A stretch of 64,000 bases of DNA from the NCBI GenBank assembly GCA_964420125.1, contig CAYQQQ010000001.1, positions 186,001-250,000 on the forward strand, read 5' to 3'. The DNA is from CAYQQQ01 sp964420125. Lineage in GTDB: Bacteria > Actinomycetota > Acidimicrobiia > Acidimicrobiales > Microtrichaceae. Each line of letters opens with the position of its first letter. Position 1 is the stretch's first letter. The notes under the pieces are model-generated. The model was given only the letters and a program-made list of their open reading frames with translations, had not been told where the DNA came from and ran no database searches. Shown one piece after another: positions 25,160 through 34,024 of this stretch. The position numbers were made by a program, and so were the translations under genes.

Positions 25160-26484
25160 CCCTCCTGGTGGACGAGGACCGTCGACGTGCGGCGCATCGC
25201 GCGGCCCGTCCCCTGGTCACCGGCCGCGTGTCGCGCATCGTCGGCCTGGCGGTCGAGGTGAGCGGCGTCGATGCGGGCATCGGTGAGGTGCTGCTGGTCG
25301 GCGACGAGCGGATCCCCGCGGAGGTCGTCGCCCTGGGCGACCACGGGCCGGTGGCCATGCCGCTCGACACGTTGGAGGGCCTGCGCGTCGGCCACCCGGT
25401 GCTCGCCACCGGCTCGCCCCTGCAGGTCGGGGTGGGGCACGCGCTGATGGGGCGCGTCCTGGACGGCCTGGGCCGGCCGATCGACGACCTCGGTCCGATC
25501 CGCCACGAGGCGCTCGTCCCCATCACCGCGGCACCTCCCCACCCCCTCCGCCGGCCGCTGGTGCGCGAGCCGGTGCAGCTCGGCGTGAGGGCGCTCGACA
25601 CGCTGGTCCCGGTGGGTCGGGGCCAGCGCATCGGCATCCTCGCGGGCTCCGGTGTGGGCAAGTCCAGCCTGCTGTCGATGATCGTGAGGGGAACCGACGC
25701 CGACGTCTCCGTGCTCGCCCTCGTCGGGGAGCGCGGGCGCGAGGTGCGGGAGTTCCTCGACGTGGACCTCGGCGACGAAGGCCGTCAGCGGGCCGTGGTG
25801 GTCGTGGCGACCTCCGACGCGCCGGCCCTCGTCCGGCGCTGCGCGGCGTTCGTGGCGACGCGCATCGCCGAGCACTTCCGCGACGAAGGCCTGCGGGTCA
25901 ACCTCCTCATGGACAGCCTCACCCGGGTCTGCATGGCGCAGCGGGAGATCGGGCTGTCCGCCGGGGAACCACCCGCGACCCGCGGCTACCCGCCGTCCAC
26001 CTTCGCCCTGATGCCCCGCCTGCTGGAGCGCGCCGGGACCTCCGAGCGGGGATCCATCACCGGCATCTACACCGTGCTCGTCGAGGGCGACGACCTCAAC
26101 GAGCCCATCGGCGACACCGCCCGCTCGATCCTCGACGGCCACGTGTCGCTGAGCCGCAACCTGGCGACGGCCGGTCACTTCCCCTCCATCGACGTGCTGC
26201 ACAGCGTGTCCCGGGTGGCCCCCGCCATCACCACCACGGAGCAGCGGGAGCTGGCCCGACAGCTCAGGGAGCTGCTGGCCGTCCACCGCGATGCTCGCGA
26301 CCTCGTCGACATCGGTGCCTACGTCCCCGGGGCCAACCCGATGCTCGACCGCGCCCTCGCACGATGGGACGCCATCGGCGCCTTCCTGCGCCAGGACATG
26401 GACGAGCTGGTGCCCGCGGAGAGGGCGTGGGAGTCGCTGTCGGCCGCCCTCCACGGCCACGTGGGAGCCGAGGTGTCGCCGTGA
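25156..26484 (+). CDS. fliI: flagellum-specific ATPase FliI
   Basis: A 442-residue ATPase of standard length. Walker A GSGVGKS is at residues 164-170, VLALVGERGREVREF follows, the Walker B region is NLLMDSLTRVCMAQREIGL, and RGYPPSTFALMPRLLERAG is the type III ATPase signature. It energises substrate unloading at the flagellar gate. GTG start overlapping fliH (GTGA). Confidence 0.97.
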   Translation: MTLLVDEDRRRAAHRAARPLVTGRVSRIVGLAVEVSGVDAGIGEVLLVGDERIPAEVVALGDHGPVAMPLDTLEGLRVGHPVLATGSPLQVGVGHALMGRVLDGLGRPIDDLGPIRHEALVPITAAPPHPLRRPLVREPVQLGVRALDTLVPVGRGQRIGILAGSGVGKSSLLSMIVRGTDADVSVLALVGERGREVREFLDVDLGDEGRQRAVVVVATSDAPALVRRCAAFVATRIAEHFRDEGLRVNLLMDSLTRVCMAQREIGLSAGEPPATRGYPPSTFALMPRLLERAGTSERGSITGIYTVLVEGDDLNEPIGDTARSILDGHVSLSRNLATAGHFPSIDVLHSVSRVAPAITTTEQRELARQLRELLAVHRDARDLVDIGAYVPGANPMLDRALARWDAIGAFLRQDMDELVPAERAWESLSAALHGHVGAEVSP

Positions 26485-26990
26485 CGAGCTACCGCTTCCG
26501 CTTGGAGCCCGTGCTGCGGATCCGCCGCCTGCAGGAGGAGCAGGCCCGTGCCGCCCTGCTGCGTGCCCGGGCCGAGGAGGCCGACGCCATCCGACGGACC
26601 CGGAACCGGCGGGAGCGGCTCCACCGGGCGGTCGACTCCGCCTTCGGCGACGGCTCGACCGCGGAGTGGCGCGCCCGGCAGGACCAGGTGGAGCGGCTGG
26701 GCGACGCGGTGGTGGCCGCCAGGGCGGCGGAGCTGCGAGCGTCCGAGCTGGGCGCGACGTGCCTCGCCGACTGGGACGATGCCGCCCGGGACCTCGGGGT
26801 CGTGGAGCGGATCGAGGAGCACCACCGCGCCCGCTGGGTGGCCGAGACCCTGGCCGCCGAGCAGAAGGACCTCGACGAGCAGGCCGTCACCCGCTTCGTG
26901 CGAAACGCCCTCCGAGGCGGACTCGCCGCAGCCCGTGACGAGGCGGCGCGCGACGGCGACGACGACCCGACGGGAGGTGCACGACCGTGA
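26481..26990 (+). CDS. fliJ: flagellar export protein FliJ
   Basis: A 169-residue, almost entirely helical and charged protein starting YRFRLEPVLRIRRLQEEQARAAL, the usual FliJ N-terminal helix; the rest is an antiparallel coiled coil with many Arg/Glu/Ala. FliJ is the central stalk of the FliI ring. It overlaps fliI and the following hydrolase gene by 4 nt. Confidence 0.88.
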   Translation: MTSYRFRLEPVLRIRRLQEEQARAALLRARAEEADAIRRTRNRRERLHRAVDSAFGDGSTAEWRARQDQVERLGDAVVAARAAELRASELGATCLADWDDAARDLGVVERIEEHHRARWVAETLAAEQKDLDEQAVTRFVRNALRGGLAAARDEAARDGDDDPTGGARP

Positions 26991-28078
26991 CCAGCATCGC
27001 CGCCCTCGGCGAGGCGCCGACCCAGGACGCAGCCATCGGCGCCGACGCCATGGCCCGCATGGCGTCGATCCGCACCCGGTTCGAGGCTCCTGCGACCCCC
27101 TCGACCACCAACGAGGAGAGCACCGAGTTCTCCGAGGTCCTGTCGTCGGCCATGGGCTGCAGCTGCGGCTCGGGGTGCTGCTGCGCGAGCGGTGGGATCA
27201 CCACCGCCGGTCTCGCCGGTGTCGGAGGCAGCTCCGCCGGAGGCGAGTCGATCGTGCGCAACGCGCTGCAGTTCCTGGGCGTGCCCTACGTGTGGGGGGG
27301 CACCGACCCCGCGACCGGCTTCGACTGCTCCGGCTTCGTTCGCCACGTGCTGGGGCTCTCGGGCATCCAGGCTCCGCGCGTCAGCGGCCAGCAGGCGACG
27401 ATCGGGGCGCCGGTGGCCTCCCTGGCCGAGGCCCGCCCCGGCGACCTGCTGGCGTTCGGCCAACCCGTCGACCACATCGGCATCTACCTGGGAGACGGGC
27501 AGATGATCCACGCACCGCACTCGGGCGACGTGGTGAGCGTCGACCCGATCGGCAACCGCGACCTGACCGCCATCCGCCGGGTGACCCCGGCAGGGACGTC
27601 TGCGTGGTCCACCGCGGCCACCACCCCGTCGGTCGGCACCGCATGGCCCGTCGGAGGATCCGGGACCTCGGTGCTGCCCAGGGCGATCGTGGACCAGGTG
27701 CGCCGGTTCGAGCCGCTGTTCGTCCAAGCCGGCCAGCGCTGGGGCATCGACCCCGCCCTGCTGGCCGCGCAGTGCCAGCGGGAGTCGGGAGGGAACACGG
27801 CTGCGGTGAGCAGCGCCGGCGCACTCGGGCTCATGCAGTTCATGCCGGCGACCGCATCCGCCCGCGGCGTCGATCCTCTCGACCCCGCCAGCGCCATCGA
27901 CGGCGCGGCCCGCTACCTGGCCGAGATGAGGTCCACCTTCGGGGGATCGATCGAGCTGGCCATCGCTGCCTACGCCGCCGGGCCCGGGGCCGTTCGGCGG
28001 GCCGGCAACGCCGTACCCAGCCAGCAGGTGGCCAAGTACATCTCCCAGGTGCTGGCGCTGGCCGGAGGTCCGCGATGA
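26987..28078 (+). CDS. bifunctional peptidoglycan hydrolase: NlpC/P60 + SLT, with Cys-cluster leader
   Basis: A 363-residue protein in the place where other species keep FlgJ-like enzymes. Residues 1-55 (IASIRTRFEAP-like start, EFSEVLSSAM) are unassigned. Residues 58-66 are C-S-C-G-S-G-C-C-C. An NlpC/P60 endopeptidase domain follows: GVPYVWGGT, catalytic Cys114 in FDCSGF, and DHIGIYLGDG with the catalytic His. A lytic transglycosylase SLT domain then has Glu266 in QRESGG, LGLMQFMPATA and AIAAYAAGPGAV. There is no signal peptide, so I infer export through the flagellar gate to open the wall for the rod. The leader resembles that of the M15 peptidase at 44012. Confidence 0.88.
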   Translation: MTSIAALGEAPTQDAAIGADAMARMASIRTRFEAPATPSTTNEESTEFSEVLSSAMGCSCGSGCCCASGGITTAGLAGVGGSSAGGESIVRNALQFLGVPYVWGGTDPATGFDCSGFVRHVLGLSGIQAPRVSGQQATIGAPVASLAEARPGDLLAFGQPVDHIGIYLGDGQMIHAPHSGDVVSVDPIGNRDLTAIRRVTPAGTSAWSTAATTPSVGTAWPVGGSGTSVLPRAIVDQVRRFEPLFVQAGQRWGIDPALLAAQCQRESGGNTAAVSSAGALGLMQFMPATASARGVDPLDPASAIDGAARYLAEMRSTFGGSIELAIAAYAAGPGAVRRAGNAVPSQQVAKYISQVLALAGGPR

Positions 28079-29472
28079 GCACGGTGACACCTCCCTTCCC
28101 GAGCGGGTCGCAGCGGACGCCCTCGCGGTCCACCGATGCCGCCGCGCGCGGTCGGTGCGATGGAGACGGGGACGACCCCTTCGGAGCGTCGCTGCGCTCG
28201 GCGTTGGACGTCCGGGAACCGCAGCACCCCCCCACCCCACGGGACCACGACCGCGTCGATCGGGGTGACCGCGGCCGACACGGGCCCGAGCACGACGACG
28301 AGGGCTCCGAGGCCACGACGGGCCGCCGTCCCGAGGGCCCCCCGAGCACCGACGTCGTGGAGAGCGGGGAGCGCGCAGCGCCGGGTGACACCTCGGGCTC
28401 CGGCACCCAGGAGCCGACCGAGGGACGGACCGACACCGCGTCCTCGGCCGCCACCCCACCCCTCGCCGGCGCCCAGCCCGCACCGCCACCAGAGCCTGCG
28501 ACGCCGGACACCCCACCGGGTCTCGACCCCCGGCACGCACCGCCACCAGACGCGGCGACGCCGGTCACCCCCCCGGGGCTCGACACCCGGCACGCACCGC
28601 CACCGAGCGCTTCCGCGCCGGCCCAGCCGACCGCCTCCGGCGGGACCACGCTCAGCTCCCGTCCGGACCAGCCGGTGCCACCCGCTCCACCATCGGCGCT
28701 CGTCCCGGTCGGCCTCACCGCCGAAGCGCGTGCCGCGACCGGCGGGGCGCACCCTGGGGCGGCATACGGCGCCGAGCCCGCCACCACGAGCGAGCCCGCC
28801 ATCCTCGCCGAGGTGCCCGGGGTCGCGAGCACCACGGACGGGGCGTCGGGTCCCGAGCCGGGCGCGGGACCCGACGCAGAGTCCGCGTCACCCCTGCCCG
28901 CCGAGCCCGTCCCGAGGTCCGCGGACGGCCCCGTCGAGGCCGGGACCCCGCCCGCGAACCCCCCGAGCGCACGTCCCACGACCGCACCGGGCGTCCACCT
29001 CCGAGCCGCGCCCCTGCCGGGCACCGACGACGCCGAGCAGCTCATCCGGCTGAGCGAGCTGGCCGAGGGAGCCCGAGCGGCGATGCGACGCACCGGCCCC
29101 GCCAGCGTGCGCATCCAGCTGCACCCCGCCGAGCTGGGCGCGGTCGAGGTGGAGGTGCGCCTCCGCGACGACGGACTGCACATGGTGCTGCGAGCCGAGC
29201 AGCCCCTCGGCGCCGAGCGGCTCGCCGCCGAGCTGGCCGATCTGCGTCGGGGCCTCCAACGCGACGGCGTGCAGCTCCGCGGGCTCGAGGTGTCGGTGGG
29301 CCCGGGAGACCGCGGACCCGACCATCGCGACGACCGCGCGGGCGGCCGTCGACTCGACGACGACCCCACGCCCCACCATGCGGCAGCCCCCACCGCCGCT
29401 CGGCCCCCGACAGGCCCGACCCGCTCCCCGGCGGTCGCCCACACCGACCGCCGCCTCACCATGGAGCTCTGA
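28075..29472 (+). CDS. fliK: flagellar hook-length control protein FliK
   Basis: A 465-residue protein. The first ~320 residues are a disordered Pro/Ala/Thr-rich ruler with a short internal repeat (TPPGLD-x-RHAPPP twice). The C-terminal hook-length domain is clear: VRIQLHPAELGAVEVEVRLRDDGLHMVLRAE and LRRGLQRDGVQLRGLEVSVG in pieces. FliK measures the hook and flips FlhB specificity at the NPTH site. ATG overlaps the hydrolase stop; flgD follows 9 nt later. Confidence 0.9.
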   Translation: MSTVTPPFPSGSQRTPSRSTDAAARGRCDGDGDDPFGASLRSALDVREPQHPPTPRDHDRVDRGDRGRHGPEHDDEGSEATTGRRPEGPPSTDVVESGERAAPGDTSGSGTQEPTEGRTDTASSAATPPLAGAQPAPPPEPATPDTPPGLDPRHAPPPDAATPVTPPGLDTRHAPPPSASAPAQPTASGGTTLSSRPDQPVPPAPPSALVPVGLTAEARAATGGAHPGAAYGAEPATTSEPAILAEVPGVASTTDGASGPEPGAGPDAESASPLPAEPVPRSADGPVEAGTPPANPPSARPTTAPGVHLRAAPLPGTDDAEQLIRLSELAEGARAAMRRTGPASVRIQLHPAELGAVEVEVRLRDDGLHMVLRAEQPLGAERLAAELADLRRGLQRDGVQLRGLEVSVGPGDRGPDHRDDRAGGRRLDDDPTPHHAAAPTAARPPTGPTRSPAVAHTDRRLTMEL

Positions 29473-29481
29473 GGAGGACCC

Positions 29482-29889
29482 ATGACCACCCCCGTGAGCC
29501 AGCTCACCGCTTCGAGCGCCTACGCCGCGACCGAAGCGCCGACACGCAACGACCAGCTGGACAAGGACGCGTTCCTGAAGCTGCTGGTGGCGCAGCTGCG
29601 CTACCAGGACCCGCTGAACCCCGCCGACCCCCAGGACTTCATGGCCCAGACCGCCCAGTTCCACAGCGTCGAGAAGCTGGAGGAGCTGACCGAGCTGTCG
29701 ACCGCCTCCAACCGGGCCCAGCAGCTGGCGGCGGCCAGCAGCCTCGTGGGCCGCACCGTGAGCTGGTACGGCGAGGACGGCGGGATCCGCAGCGGCACGG
29801 TCCTGGCCGGCCTGCCGTCCCCGGACAGCGCCAGCCTCCTCGTGGGCAGCGAGGAGGTGCCGCTCGACGCCGTGCTGCGCATCACCTGA
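29482..29889 (+). CDS. flgD: flagellar hook-capping scaffold protein FlgD
   Basis: A 135-residue protein with the invariant DAFLKLLVAQLRYQDPLNP and MAQTAQFHSVEKLEEL of FlgD and a short beta C-terminus. It lacks the large Tudor/Ig domains of E. coli FlgD (231), as is usual for short Gram-positive forms. GAGGAGG precedes the ATG. It caps the growing hook. Confidence 0.95.
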   Translation: MTTPVSQLTASSAYAATEAPTRNDQLDKDAFLKLLVAQLRYQDPLNPADPQDFMAQTAQFHSVEKLEELTELSTASNRAQQLAAASSLVGRTVSWYGEDGGIRSGTVLAGLPSPDSASLLVGSEEVPLDAVLRIT

Positions 29890-29974
29890 CGACACACCCG
29901 ACAGACCGACAACCCCTGTGCTGCATCGCCGAGGCGGGCCCGGCACAGACCACACCACAGGAGCTACACCCCCC

Positions 29975-31246
29975 ATGATCCGTTCCATGTACTCGGCCGT
30001 CTCCGGCCTCCGCAGCCACCAGACGATGATGGACGTCGTCGGCAACAACGTCGCCAACGTCAACACCACCGGCTTCAAGTCCTCCAGCACCGTGTTCCAG
30101 GACGTGCTCTCGCAGGTGCTGCGCGGCGCCGGCAACGGCAGCACCACCACCGGCGGCACCAACCCGGCCCAGATCGGCCTGGGCACCCGGGTGGCCGGCG
30201 TGACCACCAACTTCGCCCAGGGCGCCCTCCAGCGCACCGGGCGCGCCACCGACTTCGCCATCCAGGGCGACGGCTTCTTCGTGGCCGACCTGGCGGGAGA
30301 GCGTCTCTTCACCCGGGCCGGCTCCCTCTCGGTGGACTCCTCGGGCCGGTTGGTCACCCAGGACGGCGGGCTGATCCAGGGCTGGCAGGCCGACGTCACC
30401 GGAACGGTCAACACCAACGCCTCGCCCACCGGCATCGTCATCCCCGTCGGCGACATCATCCCCCCGGTGCAGACCACCGAGATCACCGCCGGGGGGAACC
30501 TCCCCGCCGACGAACCGGTCGGGACGGTGATCAGCAACTCGGTCGAGGTGTACGACGGCCAGGGCATCGCGGTGACTGTGCGATTCGAGTACACGAAGAC
30601 CGCGACGGACACCTGGGGGGTCACCTACCGCTACGTCGACGCCGCCGGCGTCCTGCAGCCCACGCCGCCGGCCGCCGGCACGGCCATCACCGGGAGCCCG
30701 CTCACCTTCGGCGCGGACGGGGAGCTGACCTCCGCCTATTCGTTGACCATCCCCGGCGGGACGATCCCCGGCTTCGCCGCGGCCGACCCCATCACCCTCT
30801 CCCTCGGCGCCGCCGGGCAGCCCAACCGGATCTCCCAGTTCGGTTCGGTGTCCTCCGCCGCGGTCCTCGACCAGGACGGATCCAGCGCCGGGAACCTCCA
30901 GAGCTTCTCGGTGTCCCAGGAGGGCCTGATCACCGGCTCGTACTCCAACGGGCGGACGCGGGCCATCGGACAGCTGGCACTGGCCTCCTTCGCCAACCCC
31001 GAGGGCCTGGAGAAGGCCGGGTCGTCCTACTACCGGTCCACCGTGAACTCCGGTCTCGCCCAGCTCGGCCTGGCCGGCCAGGGAGGCCGGGGGCTCATCT
31101 CCACCGGTGTGCTCGAGATGTCCAACGTCGACCTCGCGGCGGAGTTCACCAACCTGATCGTGGCCCAGCGAGGGTTCCAGGCGAACTCGCGGGTGATCAC
31201 GACGTCGGACGAGATGCTCCAGGAAGTGGTCAACCTGAAGCGCTGA
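29975..31246 (+). CDS. flgE: flagellar hook protein FlgE
   Basis: A 423-residue hook subunit. MIRSMYSAVSGLRSHQ with GNNVANVNTTGFK opens it; GRATDFAIQGDGFFV and LFTRAGSLSVDSSGRLV are core motifs; LEMSNVDLAAEFTNLIVAQRGFQANSRVI closes it. AGGAG lies 11 nt before the ATG. An in-frame ATG 57 nt upstream is ignored since homologues begin at MIRSM. It is the only hook/rod-type large subunit in the window. Confidence 0.96.
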   Translation: MIRSMYSAVSGLRSHQTMMDVVGNNVANVNTTGFKSSSTVFQDVLSQVLRGAGNGSTTTGGTNPAQIGLGTRVAGVTTNFAQGALQRTGRATDFAIQGDGFFVADLAGERLFTRAGSLSVDSSGRLVTQDGGLIQGWQADVTGTVNTNASPTGIVIPVGDIIPPVQTTEITAGGNLPADEPVGTVISNSVEVYDGQGIAVTVRFEYTKTATDTWGVTYRYVDAAGVLQPTPPAAGTAITGSPLTFGADGELTSAYSLTIPGGTIPGFAAADPITLSLGAAGQPNRISQFGSVSSAAVLDQDGSSAGNLQSFSVSQEGLITGSYSNGRTRAIGQLALASFANPEGLEKAGSSYYRSTVNSGLAQLGLAGQGGRGLISTGVLEMSNVDLAAEFTNLIVAQRGFQANSRVITTSDEMLQEVVNLKR

Positions 31247-31360
31247 CCCGGTGGCGCCACCCGTCCAACCCGCGTGCGGGAGCCGGCCGGTGGTTCGGAC
31301 CTCTCCCTGCGCGCCGGCGCAGACGGGGTCCGCTCCACCGGCGAATTCCCCCGCCGAGCC

Positions 31361-31388
31361 CTCAGGACGGCACCCGGCGCTCCGATTG
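31361..31388 (+). promoter_or_regulatory. sigma-28-type promoter of flbD-motA-motB-fliL
   Basis: CTCA (31361-31364), 16 nt, TCCGATTG (31381-31388), 52 nt before the flbD ATG, in the 193-bp gap after flgE, which holds no gene. Confidence 0.62.
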
Positions 31389-31439
31389 ACGAGGGCCCGA
31401 CAGGACGTCGGGCGGTCGCCACCACGGACGGAGCAGACG

Positions 31440-31754
31440 ATGATCCTCCTCACGCGCCTCAACGGCTCCCAGGTCGCCATCAACGCGGACCTGATCGAGC
31501 GCGTGGAATCCAACTCCGACACGCTGCTCTCGCTCATCGACGGCACCCGCTACATCGTCTCGGAGTCCCCCACCGAGGTGATCGCCAAGGTCATCGTGTT
31601 CCGGGCGCGGGTGCTGGCCACGGCCGACCGCCTCGCCGCCGAGCTCGACGAGGGCGACCCGGAGGTGGCGGCCGCGATCGACGCCGATCGGTCCGCCGGG
31701 CGCTCGGGCCTGCGGCTCGTGGTCGACACCTCCACCAGCGGCTCGGGGTCCTGA
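31440..31754 (+). CDS. flbD: FlbD/SwrD-family protein
   Basis: A 104-residue protein whose first ~60 residues (MILLTRLNGSQVAINADLIE, then SLIDGTRYIVSESPTEVI) match the FlbD/SwrD family found next to motAB in Gram-positives and spirochaetes. In Bacillus SwrD supports high motor power. The remaining 40 residues are a helical tail. First gene of the stator operon; motA starts 1 nt after its stop. Confidence 0.88.
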   Translation: MILLTRLNGSQVAINADLIERVESNSDTLLSLIDGTRYIVSESPTEVIAKVIVFRARVLATADRLAAELDEGDPEVAAAIDADRSAGRSGLRLVVDTSTSGSGS

Positions 31755-31755
31755 C

Positions 31756-32544
31756 GTGGATCCGGCAACCCTCACCGGTCTCGTCCTCGTGATGGTCGGC
31801 GTGTTCGTCGGCTCGCTGCTCAAGGGCGTGTCCCCGGTGGCGTTCTTCACCGTGCCCGCCGCGTTCCTCATCGTGGTGGCCGCCGCCTTCGGGGCCGCCT
31901 TCATGGGCGGCACCCAGGCCGACATGAAGGGCTTCGGCAAGGTCTTCGCCAAGGGCCTCAAGGGCCAGAAGCAGGGGGACCCCAACGACTCGATCGACCA
32001 GATCGTGTCCTTCGCAGACCGGGCCCGCCGCGAGGGCCTGCTGGCGCTGGAGGAGGACGTCACCAACATCGAGGACCCGTTCCTGCAGCGCGGGCTCCAG
32101 CTGGCCATCGACGGGGCCGACCCCGAGGTGGTGCAGGACATCATGGAAGCCGAGGTGCGGGCCATGACCGAGCGGCACAAGGCCAACGCCAAGATCATGA
32201 CCAACATCGGCATCTTCGCGCCCACCTTCGGCATCATCGGTGCGGTGGTCGGCCTCATCGCCACCCTCGGCCACCTCGACAGCCCCGACGAGCTCGGCCA
32301 CGGCATCGCCGCCGCCTTCATCGCCACCTTCTGGGGCGTGTTCCTGGCCAACGGCATCTTCCTGCCGTGGGCCAACAAGCTGGCTCGCATGTCGGCCGAG
32401 GAGGCCGCCCAGAAGCGCCTCCTCATCGAGGGCGTGCTCAACATCCAGTCGGGCTACAACCCCCGCATGCTCGGCGACCTCATGCGCAGCAGCCTGCCGC
32501 CGTCGCAGCGGCGCTCCGAGGGCGAGGAGCGCAAGAGTGCCTAA
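31756..32544 (+). CDS. motA: flagellar stator protein MotA
   Basis: A 262-residue, four-helix stator subunit. LTGLVLVMVGVFVGSLLKG and VAFFTVPAAFLIVVAAAFGA are helices 1-2; the cytoplasmic loop carries SFADRARREGLLALEED, with the charged residues that meet FliG; IGIFAPTFGIIGAVVGLI and GIAAAFIATFWGVFLAN are helices 3-4. It conducts ions with MotB. GTG start; the motB start lies within its 3' end. Confidence 0.96.
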   Translation: MDPATLTGLVLVMVGVFVGSLLKGVSPVAFFTVPAAFLIVVAAAFGAAFMGGTQADMKGFGKVFAKGLKGQKQGDPNDSIDQIVSFADRARREGLLALEEDVTNIEDPFLQRGLQLAIDGADPEVVQDIMEAEVRAMTERHKANAKIMTNIGIFAPTFGIIGAVVGLIATLGHLDSPDELGHGIAAAFIATFWGVFLANGIFLPWANKLARMSAEEAAQKRLLIEGVLNIQSGYNPRMLGDLMRSSLPPSQRRSEGEERKSA

Positions 32545-33436
32545 GGGATCACGCCACCACCACGAGGACCACGAGGAGCACGTCAACCACGAGGCGTGGG
32601 TGATCCCCTATGCCGACATGTTGACGCTGCTCATGGGCCTGTTCCTGGTGCTGTGGGCCATCTCCAACCAGGACCTCGCCAAGCTCAAGCAGTTCGGGGA
32701 GGGGTTCGGCGCTGCGGTCGGAATGGTCTCGCCGGTGGACACCGGCGAGAAGGGCTCGGGTGCCGGACAGGGGCTGCTCGAGGGCAACCCACCGACCACG
32801 ACGATCGCCCTGAGCGCCGACGAGCAGCAGAGGGCCGTCGCCGCCCTCCAGCGCGAGCGTCTGCAGGTCGAGCAGCGAGCCGTGGAGACGGCGAACCTGG
32901 CTCGGGCCGAGGCCGTCATCGTCACCGCGGCCACCAGCGCCGGCGCCCAGCAGTCGGTGAGCTTCGAGCACGAGGACCGCGGGTTGGTGGTGAGCATCGT
33001 CAGCGACGACGTGCTCTTCGACCCCGGCTCGGCGCAGCTGCGCCGCGACGGCCTGGCAGTGCTCGATGCCGTGGCCGACGGGCTCGCCGCCCTGCCCAAC
33101 ACGATCTCGATCGAGGGTCACACCGACTCGGTCCCCATCGCCACCGAGCGCTACCCGTCGAACTGGGAGCTCTCCACGGCCCGCGCCTCGGCGGTGCTGC
33201 GCTACCTCAGCTGGCGTCACGGCGTGCCGGTCGGACGCATGGTGGCGGGCGGCTACGCCGACCAGCAGCCGAAGGGGGACAACACCACCGTCGAGGGGAG
33301 GGCGGTGAACCGACGGGTGGACCTGGTGGTGATGTCCACCGCCGAGGAGCCTGCCGCAGCACCCACCGACGAGGGCGCACCACCGGAGCCGGACCCCGCG
33401 AGCGCTCCCGACACCTCAGGAGACGACCATGGCTGA
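32537..33436 (+). CDS. motB: flagellar stator protein MotB
   Basis: A 299-residue protein. WVIPYADMLTLLMGLFLVLWA is the single membrane helix with the proton-accepting Asp27; a ~90-residue linker/plug follows, then the OmpA-like peptidoglycan-binding domain VLFDPGSAQL ... ISIEGHTDSVPI ... WELSTARASAVLRYL. The GTG start overlaps motA by 8 nt. No polar sodium-type signature was evident, so H+ use is a guess. Confidence 0.95.
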   Translation: MPKGSRHHHEDHEEHVNHEAWVIPYADMLTLLMGLFLVLWAISNQDLAKLKQFGEGFGAAVGMVSPVDTGEKGSGAGQGLLEGNPPTTTIALSADEQQRAVAALQRERLQVEQRAVETANLARAEAVIVTAATSAGAQQSVSFEHEDRGLVVSIVSDDVLFDPGSAQLRRDGLAVLDAVADGLAALPNTISIEGHTDSVPIATERYPSNWELSTARASAVLRYLSWRHGVPVGRMVAGGYADQQPKGDNTTVEGRAVNRRVDLVVMSTAEEPAAAPTDEGAPPEPDPASAPDTSGDDHG

Positions 33437-33914
33437 CACCGACGTCGACACGCGCGAGCAGACCGCTGAGACGGCGCCGGCCGAGAAGAAGAAGGGCGGC
33501 AGGAAGAAGCTGGTGGTCGTCGTGGTGGTCCTGGTGGTGGTCGGCGTCGCCGCCAAGATGACCGTGCTCAAGAAGCCCGCCGAGGAGGCGGCTGGGGGTA
33601 CCACCACCACGCTGGCCGGAGGAGAGCTGGTCCCGGTGGAGGCGATGAGCGTCAACCTCGCCGACGGCCACTACCTCAAGATCGGGGTGGCCATCGAGCT
33701 GGTCGAAGGCGAGCAGGCCAAGGAGTTCGAGAAGTCCGGCGAGACCAACAAGGTCCGCGACCTGATCATCTCTACGGCGTCGACCCGTGGCACCGCCGAG
33801 CTCTCCACCCCCGAGGGGAAGGCAGCCTTCAAGGAGGCCCTCGACCACGGGGCGTCCGAGCTCTACGAGGAGTCCTACCACGGCATCTACCTGACGGACT
33901 TCGTCATGCAGTGA
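33429..33914 (+). CDS. fliL: flagellar basal body-associated protein FliL
   Basis: A 161-residue inner-membrane protein: Lys-rich start, one helix LVVVVVVLVVVGVAAKM, then the periplasmic domain MSVNLADGHYLKIGVAIEL and YLTDFVMQ at the end. FliL rings surround the stator and raise torque. It overlaps motB by 8 nt and ends the stator operon. Confidence 0.92.
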   Translation: MADTDVDTREQTAETAPAEKKKGGRKKLVVVVVVLVVVGVAAKMTVLKKPAEEAAGGTTTTLAGGELVPVEAMSVNLADGHYLKIGVAIELVEGEQAKEFEKSGETNKVRDLIISTASTRGTAELSTPEGKAAFKEALDHGASELYEESYHGIYLTDFVMQ

Positions 33915-33990
33915 CACCGATCTTCGACTCGTCTCGTAGCGTCACGTTCAGCGGGTGACGGGTGTCGGCGCGCGGCAATGTCGCGCAAGC

Positions 33991-34018
33991 CTCATCGGAC
34001 CGCGCTCCGCTCCGATGC
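33991..34018 (+). promoter_or_regulatory. sigma-28-type promoter of the fliM operon
   Basis: CTCA (33991-33994), 16 nt, TCCGATGC (34011-34018). GTG at 34025 is 7 nt beyond the -10, the same geometry as flgN, so the mRNA may be leaderless. It rules out the longer fliM reading frame that begins at 33962. Confidence 0.62.
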
Positions 34019-34024
34019 ACCCTC

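Noticed and set aside
28500..28610. Repeated Pro-rich DNA inside fliK as a mobile repeat
   Set aside because: The two short units encode part of the disordered FliK ruler and are confined to the gene; internal slippage is enough to explain them.
33955..34024. Upstream start of fliM at 33962
   Set aside because: The codons would lie inside the CTCA-N16-TCCGATGC promoter and add non-conserved residues.
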